From an uncultured Gammaproteobacteria bacterium (GTDB lineage Bacteria; Pseudomonadota; Gammaproteobacteria; PS1; Pseudothioglobaceae): a DNA stretch of 7,040 bases. Below the pieces are notes generated by a model, which saw nothing but the letters and a program-made list of their open reading frames with translations, was not told the DNA's origin and ran no database searches. The DNA lies in the NCBI GenBank assembly GCA_929200175.1, contig CAKMYR010000059.1:1-7040 (forward strand), written 5' to 3'. Positions 6,254 through 7,040 of the stretch are shown here, piece after piece (position 1 is the first letter of the stretch; each line of letters begins with the position of its first letter). The position numbers were made by a program, and so were the translations under genes.

Positions 6254-7040
6254 ATGAAAAAATACACATTACCGTTAGTTTTAATTAGCATAATTTTAAT
6301 AGCATCAGCCTTAATAATTAATAAAGATAATAATAATTATAAATCCTTACAAAAACTTGTTAGGCCAGCAATTTCCCTATATCCCGAGCCAAGGCCAATT
6401 GAGGATTTCGATGTTATTAAAGATGATAAAAAAAGTGTTAATATTTCAGAATTAACTAAAAATAAATGGGCAATTTTATATTTTGGCTATACTTCTTGTC
6501 CAGATGTATGTCCTGTTGATTTATCTATCTTAAATAATGCCTTTTCTTTAATGAAGAATAAAGGAGTCGAAATGCAAGCTGTTTTTGCTTCAATTGACCC
6601 TAAAAGAGATATAGGCAAGGCAGATGACTTTGCTAAAAGATTTAATCCTAATTTTATTGGCGTTAGTGTTGCAGAAGAAAATTTAGATGAATTAACAAGA
6701 TCTTTAGGGGTATACCATGAAATAGCCGTAGTAAGAGCAGAGTCTAAAAAAGATCATAGTCAGCATGGACATGGCAGTCATTCCGAACACGCTAATCATG
6801 CTGAACATGCTGATCATTCGAACCATGCTAACCATGATGACCATTCCAATCATGCTGGGCATTCCGATCATGATGACCATTCCAATCATGCTGGACATGC
6901 AGATCATGATGACCATTCTGATCATTCCAATCATGATAATCATGCTGGGCATTCCAATCATGGAAAAAATAAAGAACAAGAAAACTATTTAATTAATCAT
7001 ACTTCAAGCTATTTACTATTAACGCCAGATATTGAGCTAA
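6254..7040 (+). CDS. SCO1/SenC/PrrC copper chaperone with a large His-rich insert (3' end beyond window)
   Basis: Membrane-anchored thioredoxin-fold protein that matures the CuA site of CoxB by delivering copper or reducing its cysteines. The 262 codons seen encode an N-terminal anchor (about 5-22) and a linker with ISLYPEPRPIEDF. The copper/redox motif is C82-PDV-C86 in YFGYTSCPDVCP, followed by VFASIDPKRD (110-119) and FNPNFIGVS (130-138). The third copper ligand is evidently H249 in NYLINHTSSYLLLTPD, matching the family's YLVDHS segment. Between LGVYHEIAVV and NYLINH, where relatives have a short loop, lies an insert of about 75 residues with 24 histidines at 168-236. The frame stays open through the insert and resumes as canonical SCO sequence, so this is a real in-frame expansion and not a fusion or frameshift. 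The C-terminal end is cut by the window. It follows ctaA, without the usual intervening ctaB. Confidence 0.93.
   Translation, partial: MKKYTLPLVLISIILIASALIINKDNNNYKSLQKLVRPAISLYPEPRPIEDFDVIKDDKKSVNISELTKNKWAILYFGYTSCPDVCPVDLSILNNAFSLMKNKGVEMQAVFASIDPKRDIGKADDFAKRFNPNFIGVSVAEENLDELTRSLGVYHEIAVVRAESKKDHSQHGHGSHSEHANHAEHADHSNHANHDDHSNHAGHSDHDDHSNHAGHADHDDHSDHSNHDNHAGHSNHGKNKEQENYLINHTSSYLLLTPDIEL
6755..6961 (+). repeat. His-X-X triplet repeat tract inside the SCO1 gene, with 36-bp tandem units
   Basis: From 6770 to 6961 every third codon is His: 22 in a row (residues 173-236), with two more at 6755 and 6764. All are CAT except one CAC (residue 179). The two spacer residues are drawn from Ala, Ser, Asp, Asn, Gly and Glu, for example DD, SN, AG, SD, AD. 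A higher-order unit of 12 residues (36 bp) is visible: 6833-6868 and 6869-6904 differ at only three bases, and 6905-6940 is a degenerate third copy. The 12-mer cattccaatcat occurs four times (6842, 6878, 6923, 6950). This points to growth by tandem duplication or slippage. The tract is more G+C-rich than its surroundings. Confidence 0.95.

Noticed and set aside
6755..6961. The short tandem repeats as a possible CRISPR array or protein-binding iteron array
   Set aside because: Units are contiguous without spacers, keep codon phase and continue an open frame that resumes as canonical SCO1, so they are coding repeats.
6704..6979. Met-rich open frame on the minus strand across the His tract, and a similar plus-strand frame at 6765-6992
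   Set aside because: CAT read on the other strand is ATG, so the regular His codons create ATGs every nine bases and a stop-poor frame by chance. The SCO1 frame explains the region fully and flanks it with conserved motifs on both sides.

Overview
This window is an aa3-type cytochrome c oxidase locus from an AT-rich bacterium, almost certainly a gammaproteobacterium. The gene set and order coxB, coxA, ctaG (cox11), coxC, DUF2909, SURF1 match the gammaproteobacterial cox cluster. CoxB also carries the C-terminal cytochrome c domain common in that group. The strong A+T bias and tight packing fit a streamlined marine or symbiotic lineage such as the SUP05/Thioglobus-type sulfur oxidisers, but that placement is inference and was not tested by any search.

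Layout. The minus strand reads leftward from about 5.1 kb. It holds coxB (subunit II with CuA and cytochrome c), coxA (subunit I), an unlisted 30-residue single-span membrane peptide overlapping the coxA end, ctaG/cox11 (CuB insertion), coxC (subunit III), a DUF2909 twin-membrane-span protein with a GTG start, and the first two thirds of SURF1, cut by the left window edge. Divergently on the plus strand, after a roughly 107-bp gap with a -10-like element for each direction, lies ctaA/COX15 (heme A synthase). After an 85-bp gap with its own -10-like element and G-rich ribosome binding site comes a SCO1/SenC copper chaperone, cut by the right edge. There is no gene-free stretch longer than about 110 bases, and no tRNA, rRNA, CRISPR or insertion sequence was seen.

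How the genes work together. CoxA, CoxB and CoxC form the proton-pumping terminal oxidase core. CtaA makes its heme A, SURF1 helps place heme a3, Cox11 delivers copper to CuB, and SCO1 delivers copper to (or reduces the cysteines of) CuA in CoxB. The heme O synthase gene ctaB, which usually sits between ctaA and sco in this cluster type, is not here.

Most notable feature. The SCO1 protein is interrupted, just before its copper-ligating histidine, by an insert of about 75 residues. In it histidine recurs every third residue 22 times without a break (24 His in 69 residues). At DNA level this is a tandem repeat with 36-bp units. It looks like a copper (or other metal) binding or storage module built into a metallochaperone. 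The second item worth attention is the 30-residue overlapping membrane peptide between coxA and ctaG.
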